Positions 26,510 to 35,558 of a stretch of DNA of 64,000 nucleotides are shown here, piece by piece. Origin of the DNA: CAZWCE01 sp964632505 (GTDB lineage Bacteria; Planctomycetota; Planctomycetia; Pirellulales; Thermoguttaceae); the NCBI GenBank assembly GCA_964632505.1, contig CAZWCE010000001.1, forward strand, positions 496,001 to 560,000, in the 5' to 3' direction. Positions within the stretch are counted from its first letter, which is position 1; each line of letters opens with the position of its first letter. The position numbers and the translations under genes are program-made. The notes beneath the pieces are model-generated. The model saw only the letters and a list, made by a program, of their open reading frames with translations, made no database searches and was not told the origin of the DNA.

Positions 26510-27397
26510 TCATAACAGCGAGGTGCTGAAATAGCGTTCCGCCCGATCCGCCAGGACCGTGGCGATGTTTCCGGGATATTTCTTCGCCAACTGCCGCGCG
26601 GCCCAAACATTGGCCCCCGAGGAGATGCCGACCATCAATCCGTGGGAGTGTCCGAGTTGTCGGGTGGTTTCGATGGCGTCTTCGTCGGTCACTTCGAGGA
26701 CCTCATCGATGAGCGAGGTATCGAGGATTTCCGGGACGAACCCGTCACCGATCCCCTGGATCTGATGGAGCCCCGGCTCGTGCCCCAAAAGGGCCGAGAC
26801 GTTTTTCGGTTCCACGGCGATCAGTTTCACGTTCGGTTTATGCTCGCGGAGGAACATTCCGATGCCTTGGAGGGTTCCCCCACTTCCGACTCCGGCGACA
26901 AAAACGTCGATTTCGCCCGTCATCTGCCGCCAGAGTTCATGGGCTGTTTCCTCATAATGACATTTGGGATTGTCTTGATTGGTGAACTGTTGCGGGACGA
27001 AGATGCGGGGATCCTCGGCCGCCATCTCCTCGACCCGGCGAACCGCGCCGGGAAGGCTTTCCTCGTCGGGAGTGAGGATCAACTCGGCGCCGAGCGCCTT
27101 GATCAGCTTTTTCCGCTCTTCGCTCATCCCGCGGGGCATCACGATGCGGACCGGATACCCCATGACCCGACCTACCATCGCGACGCCGATGCCGGTGTTC
27201 CCGCTGGTCGGTTCCACGATGATCGAATCCGGATGCAGGCGGCCGTCGCGCTCCGCCCCTTCAAGCATAGCTCGGGCTACGCGGTCCTTGACGCTTCCTC
27301 CCGGATTTAGAAACTCCGCCTTGGCATAAATACGTTCCCCTTTGAGATGGATCAGAGGGGTATTTCCGATTAAGTCGAGTATATTGTCGGTGAGCAT
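26510..27397 (-). CDS. cysK: Cysteine synthase (O-acetylserine sulfhydrylase family)
   Basis: 295 residues, slightly short for the family (about 305-320). The PLP-binding Lys37 is in NPGGSVKDR, the substrate loop TSGNTG is at 64-69, the phosphate-binding GSGGT is near 172, and GISSGAN is in the C-terminal lobe. It makes cysteine from O-acetylserine and sulfide. CysM or a cystathionine-beta-synthase-like role cannot be excluded. A small gene with a strong ribosome-binding site lies 72 bp upstream on the same strand. Confidence 0.9.
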   Translation of the reverse strand: MLTDNILDLIGNTPLIHLKGERIYAKAEFLNPGGSVKDRVARAMLEGAERDGRLHPDSIIVEPTSGNTGIGVAMVGRVMGYPVRIVMPRGMSEERKKLIKALGAELILTPDEESLPGAVRRVEEMAAEDPRIFVPQQFTNQDNPKCHYEETAHELWRQMTGEIDVFVAGVGSGGTLQGIGMFLREHKPNVKLIAVEPKNVSALLGHEPGLHQIQGIGDGFVPEILDTSLIDEVLEVTDEDAIETTRQLGHSHGLMVGISSGANVWAARQLAKKYPGNIATVLADRAERYFSTSLL

Positions 27398-27469
27398 GGC
27401 ATCCCTCGAGAGGCAGAACGGTGGTTTCTTTGCCGCCGGATGACGTGAACCGCCTGTTGAAAAAAGCTT

Positions 27470-27688
27470 CTATCTCATGTTCCGGCAACGATCGGCATTC
27501 ACACAGCGCAGCAGGGCGTATCTATTATTTCGGCCACCGATGCCGGAGAATTCAGCGTAATCGTCAAGGTCGGCCCGCCAGGTGCCGCTGTCGAAATGCG
27601 GAAGATCCCGAGAAACTTTTTCGTAAAAAACGACTTTCTCGAACAACCGGGCGAAAAAATAAATTCTTTGCGAAAAGTCGCCTTGCAT
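27470..27688 (-). CDS. Small hypothetical protein upstream of cysK (72 residues)
   Basis: No family recognised. It is included because AAAGGAG sits 5 nt before the ATG, one of the best ribosome-binding sites in the window, and because it is followed by cysK on the same strand. The product (starting MQGDFSQRIYFF) is mildly basic with an aromatic N-terminal half and no signal peptide or cysteine motif. Codon use is less GC-rich than in the neighbours. It could be a short leader reading frame instead of a stable protein. The remaining 200 bp up to the secretin gene hold nothing else I can support. Confidence 0.4.
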   Translation of the reverse strand: MQGDFSQRIYFFARLFEKVVFYEKVSRDLPHFDSGTWRADLDDYAEFSGIGGRNNRYALLRCVNADRCRNMR

Positions 27689-27888
27689 GATTCTCCTTTT
27701 CTATTTACTATCCCCCCGCTAGTAGAGAACAAGGATAGGAACCCCGCCGTTCGGTTTCCACGGGCTCGGGCCCTTGTGCCATCGCCGAGGGGGAGTCTCC
27801 TTCGATTTCCTCGGCATTTCCGATTGCCGGAAGCCACGGGAGAACAAGAGGGCAATCCTTCCGCGAACATGAATCACGGCGGATCCGC

Positions 27889-30800
27889 ATGAAGACGGCC
27901 GATTCGCAATCGTCGAAAAGACAAAATATCGGGAAAAAGAACATGGCGCACCATTTTTTTGACCCTCATGATTATCGTTTCCCCAGGACGTCCCATCGCG
28001 CGTTTCTGGCGATCATGCTGTTGTTCGGAGGCCTGGCGGAGACGCCGCGGCTGACGGCTCAAGGCCCACCGCCTTCGATCGGCAACTCCGGTAGCGGTCT
28101 GGCACCCTCGCAGGAAGCCTCGGAAGCCTATTACACGCTGCGATTCGCCCCACCGGAGGAGATCCGACCGCTCTTGCGGGAAAAACTCGGGACGTTCGCC
28201 ACCCAGGTGACGATCGACATCGATCCGTCGACCCGGCAACTCGTCGTCGTGGGGCCCCCGGGGGCGCTGGAAATGGCCGACCGCATCGTTCCCGAATTGG
28301 AGGTGGAGTGGTTGCGCCGGCAGCGGGAACCCGCAACGGGAACGCCTCCGACGCTGTCCGGCGGATTCGCCGACATGCGGGATCCCTCATCCGAGATGCC
28401 TCCTTCCGAGCCCGGACAAGACGCCACGCCCCGACTTCATCAGTACGATCCCGCCCTGGCCTCGCTCTTGGAACAACGCCTTCAGGCCCGATTCGGCGAG
28501 GATCGGCAGGTGAGCCTCGAATTCATGCGGACCCCGGGAAAAGTGCTGGTTTTCGCGCCGCCGGCGAAGCAGCAGATGGTCGCGGAGGTGATCGCGCAAC
28601 TGGATGCTGCCCCCGTGACCGACAACGCCACGATGGGATTCCGCGAACCGGATCGCTCGGTCGAAATGACCTCCGGCGCCTCGGAAATCCGCTTCGGCGA
28701 GAAGGAATCCTCCCGGCAGGATTCCTTGCCCGATTTGGTCGGGCAGGCCGATTCCTCCGGATTGATCCGAACCCGGTATCGGCCGAAGCACGCCTCGCTC
28801 GGTCACATTCAGGAAACGATGACCGCGCTTTTGGCCGATAAGCTCCAGCCGCAATTCGCTTCGCCTCAGGCTTCCGCCGATGCGATGTTCGGTCTGAACT
28901 TGAAAAAAGATGGTCAGCCTCTGGTCGGGGAGATCGCTTTTCTTTCAAGTGATCAGGAGATTTCGATCTCGGGCGACGCCCGGCTTTGCAATCAGTTGCT
29001 CTATCTGATCCGCGCGATCGATCAGCGACCGGAAGATTCGGATCGGAGGAAGCGATTCATCACGTTGCGTCACAGCGATCCGAAGCAAGTCAGGAAGATC
29101 ATCGACGCCCTCGAGGAAAAGGAAGACTCCGAAGAGCCGGAGAATCCGCAGTCATCGAGGGGTACGCCGTCGAACCAGGCGATCCGCATGGTGAACTACC
29201 TCTTCCAGGATGGAGGAGCGGGCGGCGGCGGGACGGCCGGCGGCGGTGGTGCCGCGGCGGGTGGCGCCGGAGCCGGCGCGGGCGTCGGAAACGGCGGCTT
29301 GGTGGACGATTCCGCTCTCGAAGTCGTTCCCCAGATGAGCGTGCAACCATTGCCCGATTTGGATGTGCTGGTGGTCGATGCACCCAAATCGGAATTCCAA
29401 CGGATCGTCGATCTGGTCGAGGAACTCGAGCGGCTCAGCGAACGGGCCCAACCGAACGTCGAAATCTACCAACTCGATCACGTCTACTGCGTCTCGCTCA
29501 AGTCGGTCATCGATGAGATCTACATGAACAGCTCGATGTTCGCCACCAAACAGGGACGGGTCTCCTATATGCCGTTGATCAAGCCGAACGCGATGCTGCT
29601 GCTCGGCTGGGGCGAAGCGATGAACGCGATGCAGGAATTGATCGGCCAACTCGACCAGCCGATCGCCTCGGAGAACAATATCCTGGAAGTGATCACGCTC
29701 CGTCACGCCTCGGCGCAGTACCTGGCCCAGGTGATCCAGCAGAATTTCCCGTTGCCCACCAGTCCCCAGGGAAGTGCTTTTGCACCACGGGTTCGGGTCT
29801 CGCCCGACATGCGGACCAACAGCCTCATCGTGCAGGCGGCACCGAACGATCTGGCCGACATCCAGAAGCTGGTTCGCAATCTCGACGTCGAGGAGAGCGG
29901 TTCCTCGCTCCAGATCCAGACGTTCAAACTCAAAAATTCATTGGCCGACGACATGGTCGCCGTGCTCGAGGAAGCGCTTCAGCCGGCGGTCAACGGCACG
30001 AGCGACCAGAAGTATCCCAACTTGGAATTCTTGATTCAGGACGCGGAAGCCCGACGGGTCGTCGAATCGGGGATCATGGCCGACGTGAGCATCACGGCCG
30101 ATATCCGCAACAACACGCTCATCGTGACCGCGCCGGCGAACTGCATGCCGCTGATCACCCAGTTGATCGAGATGCTCGATCAGCCGTCCTCGACGGCCCA
30201 AATCAAAGTCTTTCCGATCATCTACGGCGATGCGCAATCGCTGATCACGATGCTCCAGACACTCATCCCGAACCAGGTTCAATCGGGCGTGCAACTGCCG
30301 GCCTCGAGCGACGAGACCTCACTGGTGCCGGTGCGATTCGCCGTCGATGTACGGACCAACAGCATCATCGCCGCCGGTTCGGAAGGCGACCTGAAGATCA
30401 TCGAGTCGCTCATTCTCACGCTCGACCGTGAAGATACGCAGCGTCGCGAACAGACCGTCTACCGGCTGAAGAACTCTCCGGCGGTCGACGTCGCCATCGC
30501 GGTCGATGAATATCTCTCGACCAAAAGGCAACTCCAGGCCGCCGCCCCGGGAGTGGTCAGCCCCTACCAGCAGATCGAACGGGAAGTGATCGTGATTCCC
30601 GAAAACGTGACGAACTCATTGATTATCAGTGCCACGCCCCGCTATTACGAAGAAACGCTCAAGCTGATCGAAGACCTCGACCGGCAACCGGCGCAGGTGG
30701 TCATCCAAGTACTCATCGCCGAGGTCACACTGAACAACACCGACGAATTCGGCGTGGAACTCGGTTTCCAGGATTCGATCCTCTACGACCGCAGCGTGGT

Positions 30801-31806
30801 CGAGGACCAGGTGAACAAGCCCGGTTTTCTTTTCGCCGAACAAACGGGGAACTCCTCGCTAGGAAACTCCTCCTCCACCGAATCGGAGGCGACGCGCGAT
30901 CTGATCGGCTCCCAGGTCCTCAGCACGTTGGGCACCGGGCGCATCAATACCGATGCCGGCTTCGGCGGACTGGTCATGTCGGCCAGCAGCGATTCGGTGA
31001 GCATCATGCTGCGGGCCCTCCAGGAGTCGAGCCGGCTGGAGATTCTCAGCCGACCGCAAATCATGGCTCTGGACAATCAGATGGCGATGATCCTCGTCGG
31101 TCAGCGGGTGCCGCGCGTTTCGGGAACGAACATCTCCTCCGGGGGGCGTCAGCAGAACAACATCACGTTGGAGAACGTCGGATTGATTCTCGGGGTCACG
31201 CCGCGGATCAGCCCCGAGGGCAAGGTCGTCATGGACATCGCCGCCGAAAAGTCGAGCCTCGCGCCGATCAGCGAAGGGATTCCGGTCTCCATTTCCGAAG
31301 GGGAGGTGGTCCGTTCACCGAGCATCAACTCGATCCAGGCGCAGACGGTCGTCAGCGCCAGCGACGGGGAAACGGTCGTCTTGGGCGGTTTGATCACCAA
31401 GGAGACGCAGGACTTGAATCGCCGCGTCCCGATCATCGCCGACATCCCCATCCTGGGACAGTTGTTCCAATACAACTTCGAGGAGTGCAGGCGTTCGGAA
31501 CTGTTGATCATCATGACGCCCCGGATCATCGAGGAAGGAGAGGATATGGAAAAGATCAAAGAGGTGGAAGCTGCCCGGATGAACTGGTGCCTCTCCGACG
31601 TGAAGAAACTGCATGGAGAGATCGGCGTCTGGGACGTGCGCACGCAGATTCCCATGAAAGACGGCGTGAAGACGATTCGTCCGGAGTACGTCGACCCACG
31701 GCAACTGGGTGAACTCTCGATACCTTCCGAATTCGGGAACGAGCAAATCCCGCCTCCGCCTCCGACCGAGACGGTGCCGACCCCGGGGGGCACGCCGATG
31801 GACTGA
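27889..31806 (+). CDS. Giant secretin (GspD/PilQ family) with about nine N-domain-like modules
   Basis: 1305 residues; common GspD is about 650-700. A basic N-terminal region and hydrophobic segment (about 38-57) form a long signal peptide; ATG at 27943 is an alternative start. By eye nine modules follow, each opening with a strand like YRLKNS or ITLRHA and closing with a helix ending in LD or LE: about 81-138, 184-239, 294-378, 390-514, 526-589, 601-666, 678-764, 774-846 and 857-931. The fourth holds a Gly/Ala-rich insertion (441-470). The secretin barrel domain (935-1212) has VVIQVLIAEVTL, the RRVPIIADIPILGQLF signature and a LLIIMTPRII end, then a Pro-rich tail. It forms a ring channel in the outer membrane. 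No ATPase or pseudopilin genes adjoin; a lipoprotein follows 77 bp downstream. Confidence 0.92.
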   Translation: MKTADSQSSKRQNIGKKNMAHHFFDPHDYRFPRTSHRAFLAIMLLFGGLAETPRLTAQGPPPSIGNSGSGLAPSQEASEAYYTLRFAPPEEIRPLLREKLGTFATQVTIDIDPSTRQLVVVGPPGALEMADRIVPELEVEWLRRQREPATGTPPTLSGGFADMRDPSSEMPPSEPGQDATPRLHQYDPALASLLEQRLQARFGEDRQVSLEFMRTPGKVLVFAPPAKQQMVAEVIAQLDAAPVTDNATMGFREPDRSVEMTSGASEIRFGEKESSRQDSLPDLVGQADSSGLIRTRYRPKHASLGHIQETMTALLADKLQPQFASPQASADAMFGLNLKKDGQPLVGEIAFLSSDQEISISGDARLCNQLLYLIRAIDQRPEDSDRRKRFITLRHSDPKQVRKIIDALEEKEDSEEPENPQSSRGTPSNQAIRMVNYLFQDGGAGGGGTAGGGGAAAGGAGAGAGVGNGGLVDDSALEVVPQMSVQPLPDLDVLVVDAPKSEFQRIVDLVEELERLSERAQPNVEIYQLDHVYCVSLKSVIDEIYMNSSMFATKQGRVSYMPLIKPNAMLLLGWGEAMNAMQELIGQLDQPIASENNILEVITLRHASAQYLAQVIQQNFPLPTSPQGSAFAPRVRVSPDMRTNSLIVQAAPNDLADIQKLVRNLDVEESGSSLQIQTFKLKNSLADDMVAVLEEALQPAVNGTSDQKYPNLEFLIQDAEARRVVESGIMADVSITADIRNNTLIVTAPANCMPLITQLIEMLDQPSSTAQIKVFPIIYGDAQSLITMLQTLIPNQVQSGVQLPASSDETSLVPVRFAVDVRTNSIIAAGSEGDLKIIESLILTLDREDTQRREQTVYRLKNSPAVDVAIAVDEYLSTKRQLQAAAPGVVSPYQQIEREVIVIPENVTNSLIISATPRYYEETLKLIEDLDRQPAQVVIQVLIAEVTLNNTDEFGVELGFQDSILYDRSVVEDQVNKPGFLFAEQTGNSSLGNSSSTESEATRDLIGSQVLSTLGTGRINTDAGFGGLVMSASSDSVSIMLRALQESSRLEILSRPQIMALDNQMAMILVGQRVPRVSGTNISSGGRQQNNITLENVGLILGVTPRISPEGKVVMDIAAEKSSLAPISEGIPVSISEGEVVRSPSINSIQAQTVVSASDGETVVLGGLITKETQDLNRRVPIIADIPILGQLFQYNFEECRRSELLIIMTPRIIEEGEDMEKIKEVEAARMNWCLSDVKKLHGEIGVWDVRTQIPMKDGVKTIRPEYVDPRQLGELSIPSEFGNEQIPPPPPTETVPTPGGTPMD

Positions 31807-31883
31807 TTCGGTCTTCCCGAAGCATGACCCGCATTCATTGAGAAGATTCCTATGTTCCCCCCGCCAGGGAAAGGTTTGCCACG

Positions 31884-33485
31884 ATGCCCAATCGATCCCC
31901 CCACAAGAAACGACGCCACATTTTTCGAACGATCTTCGGGACGCTGCTCGCCGGAGCGATGGTGACGATGCTCGGTTGCTCCTCGATGAAGCTCCCGAGT
32001 CCCTCGGAACTGGATGTTTCCCTTAAGGGCGTGAAGAAGAAACGTCCCACGTCGATCATCGCATTCTGGAAGCCGGCTTACCAGACGATCCCCAACGGCA
32101 AGCCGATCCGGGGATTCGGCGGGCGATTGCAGTTCATCAACGACGAGAAGAAGACCACGCCGCTTCGGGTCGAAGGCGATCTGACGGTCTACGTCTTCGA
32201 TGCCTCGGTGGACGATCCCGAGAAGACCAAACCGCTTCGGATCTATGAATTCCTGGCGCAAGATCTTTCGGATCACTACACGAAATCGGACCTGGGGCAC
32301 GTCTACGATTTTTGGATCCCGATCGACGAAATCGGCAACGAGGAGCAGCAGTTGTGCCTGATCTCCCGATTCGACGGCGTCGACGGTAACCTGATCTTCT
32401 CCGATCATAATTACATCCACCTGCCGGGTAGATCGAGCAAGAAAGTCGCCGAGAAAAAACAGGCGGCGGATCGCAAAGATCGGGAAGCGATCGCCCAGGT
32501 CTCTTACCAAAAGTATCGACCGGAGACCGGCGGTGGGGAGATGTCCCGGGATCACCGGAGGACCGAACGTTCGACGACGATCCGCGCCACGCCGAATTTC
32601 ACGCGGCACATCCTCGGCAGCAGTGAAGTTCCCGACAAGAGTTTGCCCGCTCGGTCGGTCGAATCGGGAGGTCGCGCGCCGGTGAAGGCCGATCTTCCCC
32701 GGGAGATTCCGGAGTACGCAGGCCGAAATGTCCCGCGGGCCCCGGTGCGCGGGGATGTGCGGAACGCGGGATTTTCTTTGCCCGAGGTCACGCGAGGTTC
32801 GTCTTCGGAGAGACCGGAACGTACCTTGTCGCGAGGGGAGAGATCTCCAAGCCGTGGCGACCGGGGGCGATGGACGCCTCCGCCGCCGTATCGTCCCGAA
32901 CCGTATCGGCCGGAACCCTATCAACCACAAGCCGATTTGCCGGCGCACGCCCGGCATCAGTTTTCAGAGGGAGTTCCCGGCCAAGTGGGCGATCGACCGA
33001 TGGCCTCGGAGCTTTTCCAAGAGAATTGGCAGCAGATGCCGACGATGGCGACTCGAGCGGCGCGTCCGACGCTTCCCGGCTATGAGTACCCGCCCTACGG
33101 CGGCACGTCTCCGGCGCGTTCTTCCGATTCCTCGACGAATGCATATGCAGGATCGGGTTCGCCGTACGCTTCCTATCCGGAATTCGCCGGGTCTAGGGAG
33201 CCGTCGCCGGATTCGAATCGGTCGTCTCCGACGCGACCTGGAGGAGATTACGCACTCGACGGACCCCCGGCTCCATCATCACCACCAGTTCGGCAATCTC
33301 TTTCTGACGGGGCTCCTGCACTTTCCCCTTCAGGATCGCCGTCCCCTCCTCGTACGCAAGTTGTATACGGTCCGGCCCCGGGTCGGGATTCAAGGCGGCC
33401 GGATTCGAGTAGAACCGTCTTTCCAGACGTTCCGCGAGATGGTCCCATCGCTTCGGATCCCCGTTCCGGACACCCATGGCGTTAG
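31884..33485 (+). CDS. Lipoprotein downstream of the secretin, with a Pro/Ser/Arg-rich C-terminal half
   Basis: 533 residues as read. The signal peptide ends in lipobox MLGC (Cys32). Residues about 55-185 form a folded-looking domain (TSIIAFWKPAYQTIPNGK, VYDFWIPIDEIGNEEQQLC) of no family I can name. The rest is low complexity, with PYRPEP repeats near 333 and many Ser, Pro and Arg. It follows the secretin gene by 77 bp on the same strand, which suggests a secretin partner, possibly pilotin-like, though that is inference. The last 293 bp of the frame lie antisense to the BON-domain gene; an upstream frameshift could make the real stop the TAG inside CTAG at 33192-33195. Confidence 0.7.
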   Translation: MPNRSPHKKRRHIFRTIFGTLLAGAMVTMLGCSSMKLPSPSELDVSLKGVKKKRPTSIIAFWKPAYQTIPNGKPIRGFGGRLQFINDEKKTTPLRVEGDLTVYVFDASVDDPEKTKPLRIYEFLAQDLSDHYTKSDLGHVYDFWIPIDEIGNEEQQLCLISRFDGVDGNLIFSDHNYIHLPGRSSKKVAEKKQAADRKDREAIAQVSYQKYRPETGGGEMSRDHRRTERSTTIRATPNFTRHILGSSEVPDKSLPARSVESGGRAPVKADLPREIPEYAGRNVPRAPVRGDVRNAGFSLPEVTRGSSSERPERTLSRGERSPSRGDRGRWTPPPPYRPEPYRPEPYQPQADLPAHARHQFSEGVPGQVGDRPMASELFQENWQQMPTMATRAARPTLPGYEYPPYGGTSPARSSDSSTNAYAGSGSPYASYPEFAGSREPSPDSNRSSPTRPGGDYALDGPPAPSSPPVRQSLSDGAPALSPSGSPSPPRTQVVYGPAPGRDSRRPDSSRTVFPDVPRDGPIASDPRSGHPWR

Positions 33486-33966
33486 CTTGCTCGGCGGCCC
33501 GACTCAGCTCAGGGCTCAGACGCAATCGGGGGGCGTACATGCCGGTGGAGCGATCGACCGCCTCTTGACGCCGTCGATTGACCGTAGGGGTGCGCGTTTC
33601 GGAAACGATGTCTTGCGGACGCAGTTCCGAAATCGACGAGCGGACCGTCTCCCGCGTGTTGCGACCACCGCCGAAGACTCCCTCCGAAGCGCCACCGCGT
33701 GAGAGAATGTTGTCGCCGCCTTGCTGATTTCTACCGCCTCTGTTGCGGTTGTTTCGATTGTCGCCTTCCGCGGATCCCATCACGTCTTCGAGGATGGAAT
33801 TGAACTCAAAGCTCATATCCATGCCGGAACCCAAGCTCATCTCCCGGTTGGATCCGAACTGGGCGGCGGCCTCTTTCGTGGAAGACAGCATTGCCAGAAT
33901 CACGAAGGCGCTGGTGCAGGCGAGCGTCCGACCGAGGAGGCCGGAGCGTCGTTGAGGGGCGGTCAT
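33193..33966 (-). CDS. Exported BON-domain protein
   Basis: 257 residues. An N-terminal signal peptide (cleavage probably after AAAQ near 36) is followed by an Asn/Arg/Gly-rich linker and, at about 200-245, a BON domain recognisable by YEEGTAILKGKVQEPRQK and VRRVRNLLQV. BON domains bind phospholipid or peptidoglycan-side surfaces, and resemble the ring-building motif of secretin N domains. A good promoter lies upstream. The gene is convergent with the secretin-lipoprotein operon and overlaps the lipoprotein frame by 293 bp. Confidence 0.85.
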   Translation of the reverse strand: MTAPQRRSGLLGRTLACTSAFVILAMLSSTKEAAAQFGSNREMSLGSGMDMSFEFNSILEDVMGSAEGDNRNNRNRGGRNQQGGDNILSRGGASEGVFGGGRNTRETVRSSISELRPQDIVSETRTPTVNRRRQEAVDRSTGMYAPRLRLSPELSRAAEQANAMGVRNGDPKRWDHLAERLERRFYSNPAALNPDPGPDRIQLAYEEGTAILKGKVQEPRQKEIAELVVMMEPGVRRVRNLLQVASETTDSNPATAP

Positions 33967-34016
33967 GGCAACTCTCCAATTGGGGGGGTGAGAGAACCGG
34001 TGGGTGCTTTTCTATG

Positions 34017-34044
34017 ATTGTATCGGACCGAGTCCGAAATTCAA
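34017..34044 (-). promoter_or_regulatory. Promoter of the BON-domain gene
   Basis: On the minus strand TTGAAT (34044-34039), a 16-nt spacer and TACAAT (34022-34017), about 50 bp before the start codon. Confidence 0.55.
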
Positions 34045-34100
34045 ACTTTCTTGCGGAAAAAAACGACAGGTTCACGGCGTTTGATCCATGATTCACGGTC

Positions 34101-35282
34101 TCAGGCGACCGCGCCGAAGCGACTCCGCATCGGTCCGGTCGAAGCGCTCTGAAACGCCGTGGCGACGACGGCCGGGTCGGTTTTGATCCGACTCACCGGA
34201 CTGGCCGGTCCGGAAGCGGCCGGGTTGCGGACCTGCTCGTTCATCTCGCTCTCTCGGGCGGCGGGGCGCGCGGCCGATTCCCGTTCCAGCGTGGCGGAGC
34301 TCGCGGCGACCATGGCCGGTGTCTCTTGGGAGACGGCCGATTCTTCGTTCACCATCGGACGGAAACCGCCGGTGAACTCCGGCCAGTCTTCCAGCCGATT
34401 GGAGTATTCCCTTTCTCTCTGGGGAGAAGATTGGTCCGCCGCATCGTGCTTTTCCGCTACGTCGGATTTCCCATCCGCGGCCTGAGCGGTTTTCTGTGAG
34501 GAAGAATCGCTTGCTTGGATTTTCTCTTTCTTCCGTTCGTTCAGTTCCTGTCGGGCTTTCATCTCCATCTGCATCGCCGCGGAAGCGACCCGCTGGTCTT
34601 GTGCGGAAGGTCGTGCGGGGGCGAGTGCCGCCTGGCGGACCTGTTGGGCTTTGCGGATGGTGGCTTCCGGATCGCCCTGGATCGGAGTGATATCGATCGA
34701 AACCTCGCCGCCGGTCGCGTACTGCTGGCCGTCGGGGCCGGTTCGGTAGGAGAACTGTGCCCCGCCTTTCGCATAAGGTCCGGCCGCCGCCAGATGGGCC
34801 GCTTCATGCGAGCGGACCTCCGAGTCGGTCGATTGGAGCTTCCGGACCTGACGGAGCTGTTCGGCGGTCAGTTCGACTTGCGAGGTGCCGTTGGTGAAGA
34901 TGCCGGCCGCCTCACGGGTGATGCCGGAGCGGGTCGGCGAATCGTTTTCCTGATTGCCGATGGCGGCCGATGGATCGGTTGCCGAGCTATCGGGCTTGAT
35001 ATTCTTGCCGTAAGTCCTCGCAGCAGAAGGCTTTTTGTCGATCGTTCCCCGAGCCTGCGGAGAGAGGTCGAGCAGATCGCCGTCGGCGGAACGGATTTGT
35101 CCTTCACGAACGGGGCGATCGGCTCCTGAAGAACGTGAATTCGGGGAAGTCCTTTCACCGGAACGACTTGGCGCCGTTGGCCGCGACGAATCCGCCGGCC
35201 GCGCACCGGCAGCCCGATGCGCGCCGAAGGAGGCGGCAGCGAACGAAGAGAACGCGGAGAGCATGATCGGCTGAACGGCCAT
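34101..35282 (-). CDS. SprA-related putative metallopeptidase
   Basis: 393 residues. The core, about 138-245, matches the SprA-related family (a putative metalloprotease domain): LRKLQSTDSEVR-type lead-in, the zinc-binding HEAAH (His159, Glu160, His163) in SHEAAHLAAAG, then FSYRTGPDGQQYATGGEVS and ITPIQGDPEATIRKAQQV. Flanking regions are Ser/Pro/Lys-rich and look disordered; there is no clear signal peptide. It stands alone between the BON-domain gene and a CBM9-like gene on the same strand. The substrate is unknown. Proteolysis itself is predicted from the HExxH motif, not shown. Confidence 0.8.
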   Translation of the reverse strand: MAVQPIMLSAFSSFAAASFGAHRAAGARPADSSRPTAPSRSGERTSPNSRSSGADRPVREGQIRSADGDLLDLSPQARGTIDKKPSAARTYGKNIKPDSSATDPSAAIGNQENDSPTRSGITREAAGIFTNGTSQVELTAEQLRQVRKLQSTDSEVRSHEAAHLAAAGPYAKGGAQFSYRTGPDGQQYATGGEVSIDITPIQGDPEATIRKAQQVRQAALAPARPSAQDQRVASAAMQMEMKARQELNERKKEKIQASDSSSQKTAQAADGKSDVAEKHDAADQSSPQREREYSNRLEDWPEFTGGFRPMVNEESAVSQETPAMVAASSATLERESAARPAARESEMNEQVRNPAASGPASPVSRIKTDPAVVATAFQSASTGPMRSRFGAVA

Positions 35283-35558
35283 CGTTTCAAGTACTTCAGA
35301 TAAAAGAACTTACGTTGGTTTTTCTGTTCCCGGGTCCATGAGGCCCTACCGAGGGTCCAAGAAAACATAGCATACCGTCGGCGCGGAACGGTCATTATTC
35401 TTTTGATCGGCGTAATGGAGGGGGACCTTCCGAAAAATTGCAACTTTCCTCATGGTGAGGTTTTTTCGGAGCATAGCGGGTCGCTCGAAGGCCGAAGAAC
35501 GGGCAGCCCTGCAAAGCTCGGTGGATGGTTCAAGCAAGCGACGGCCAACCGCCGTTTT

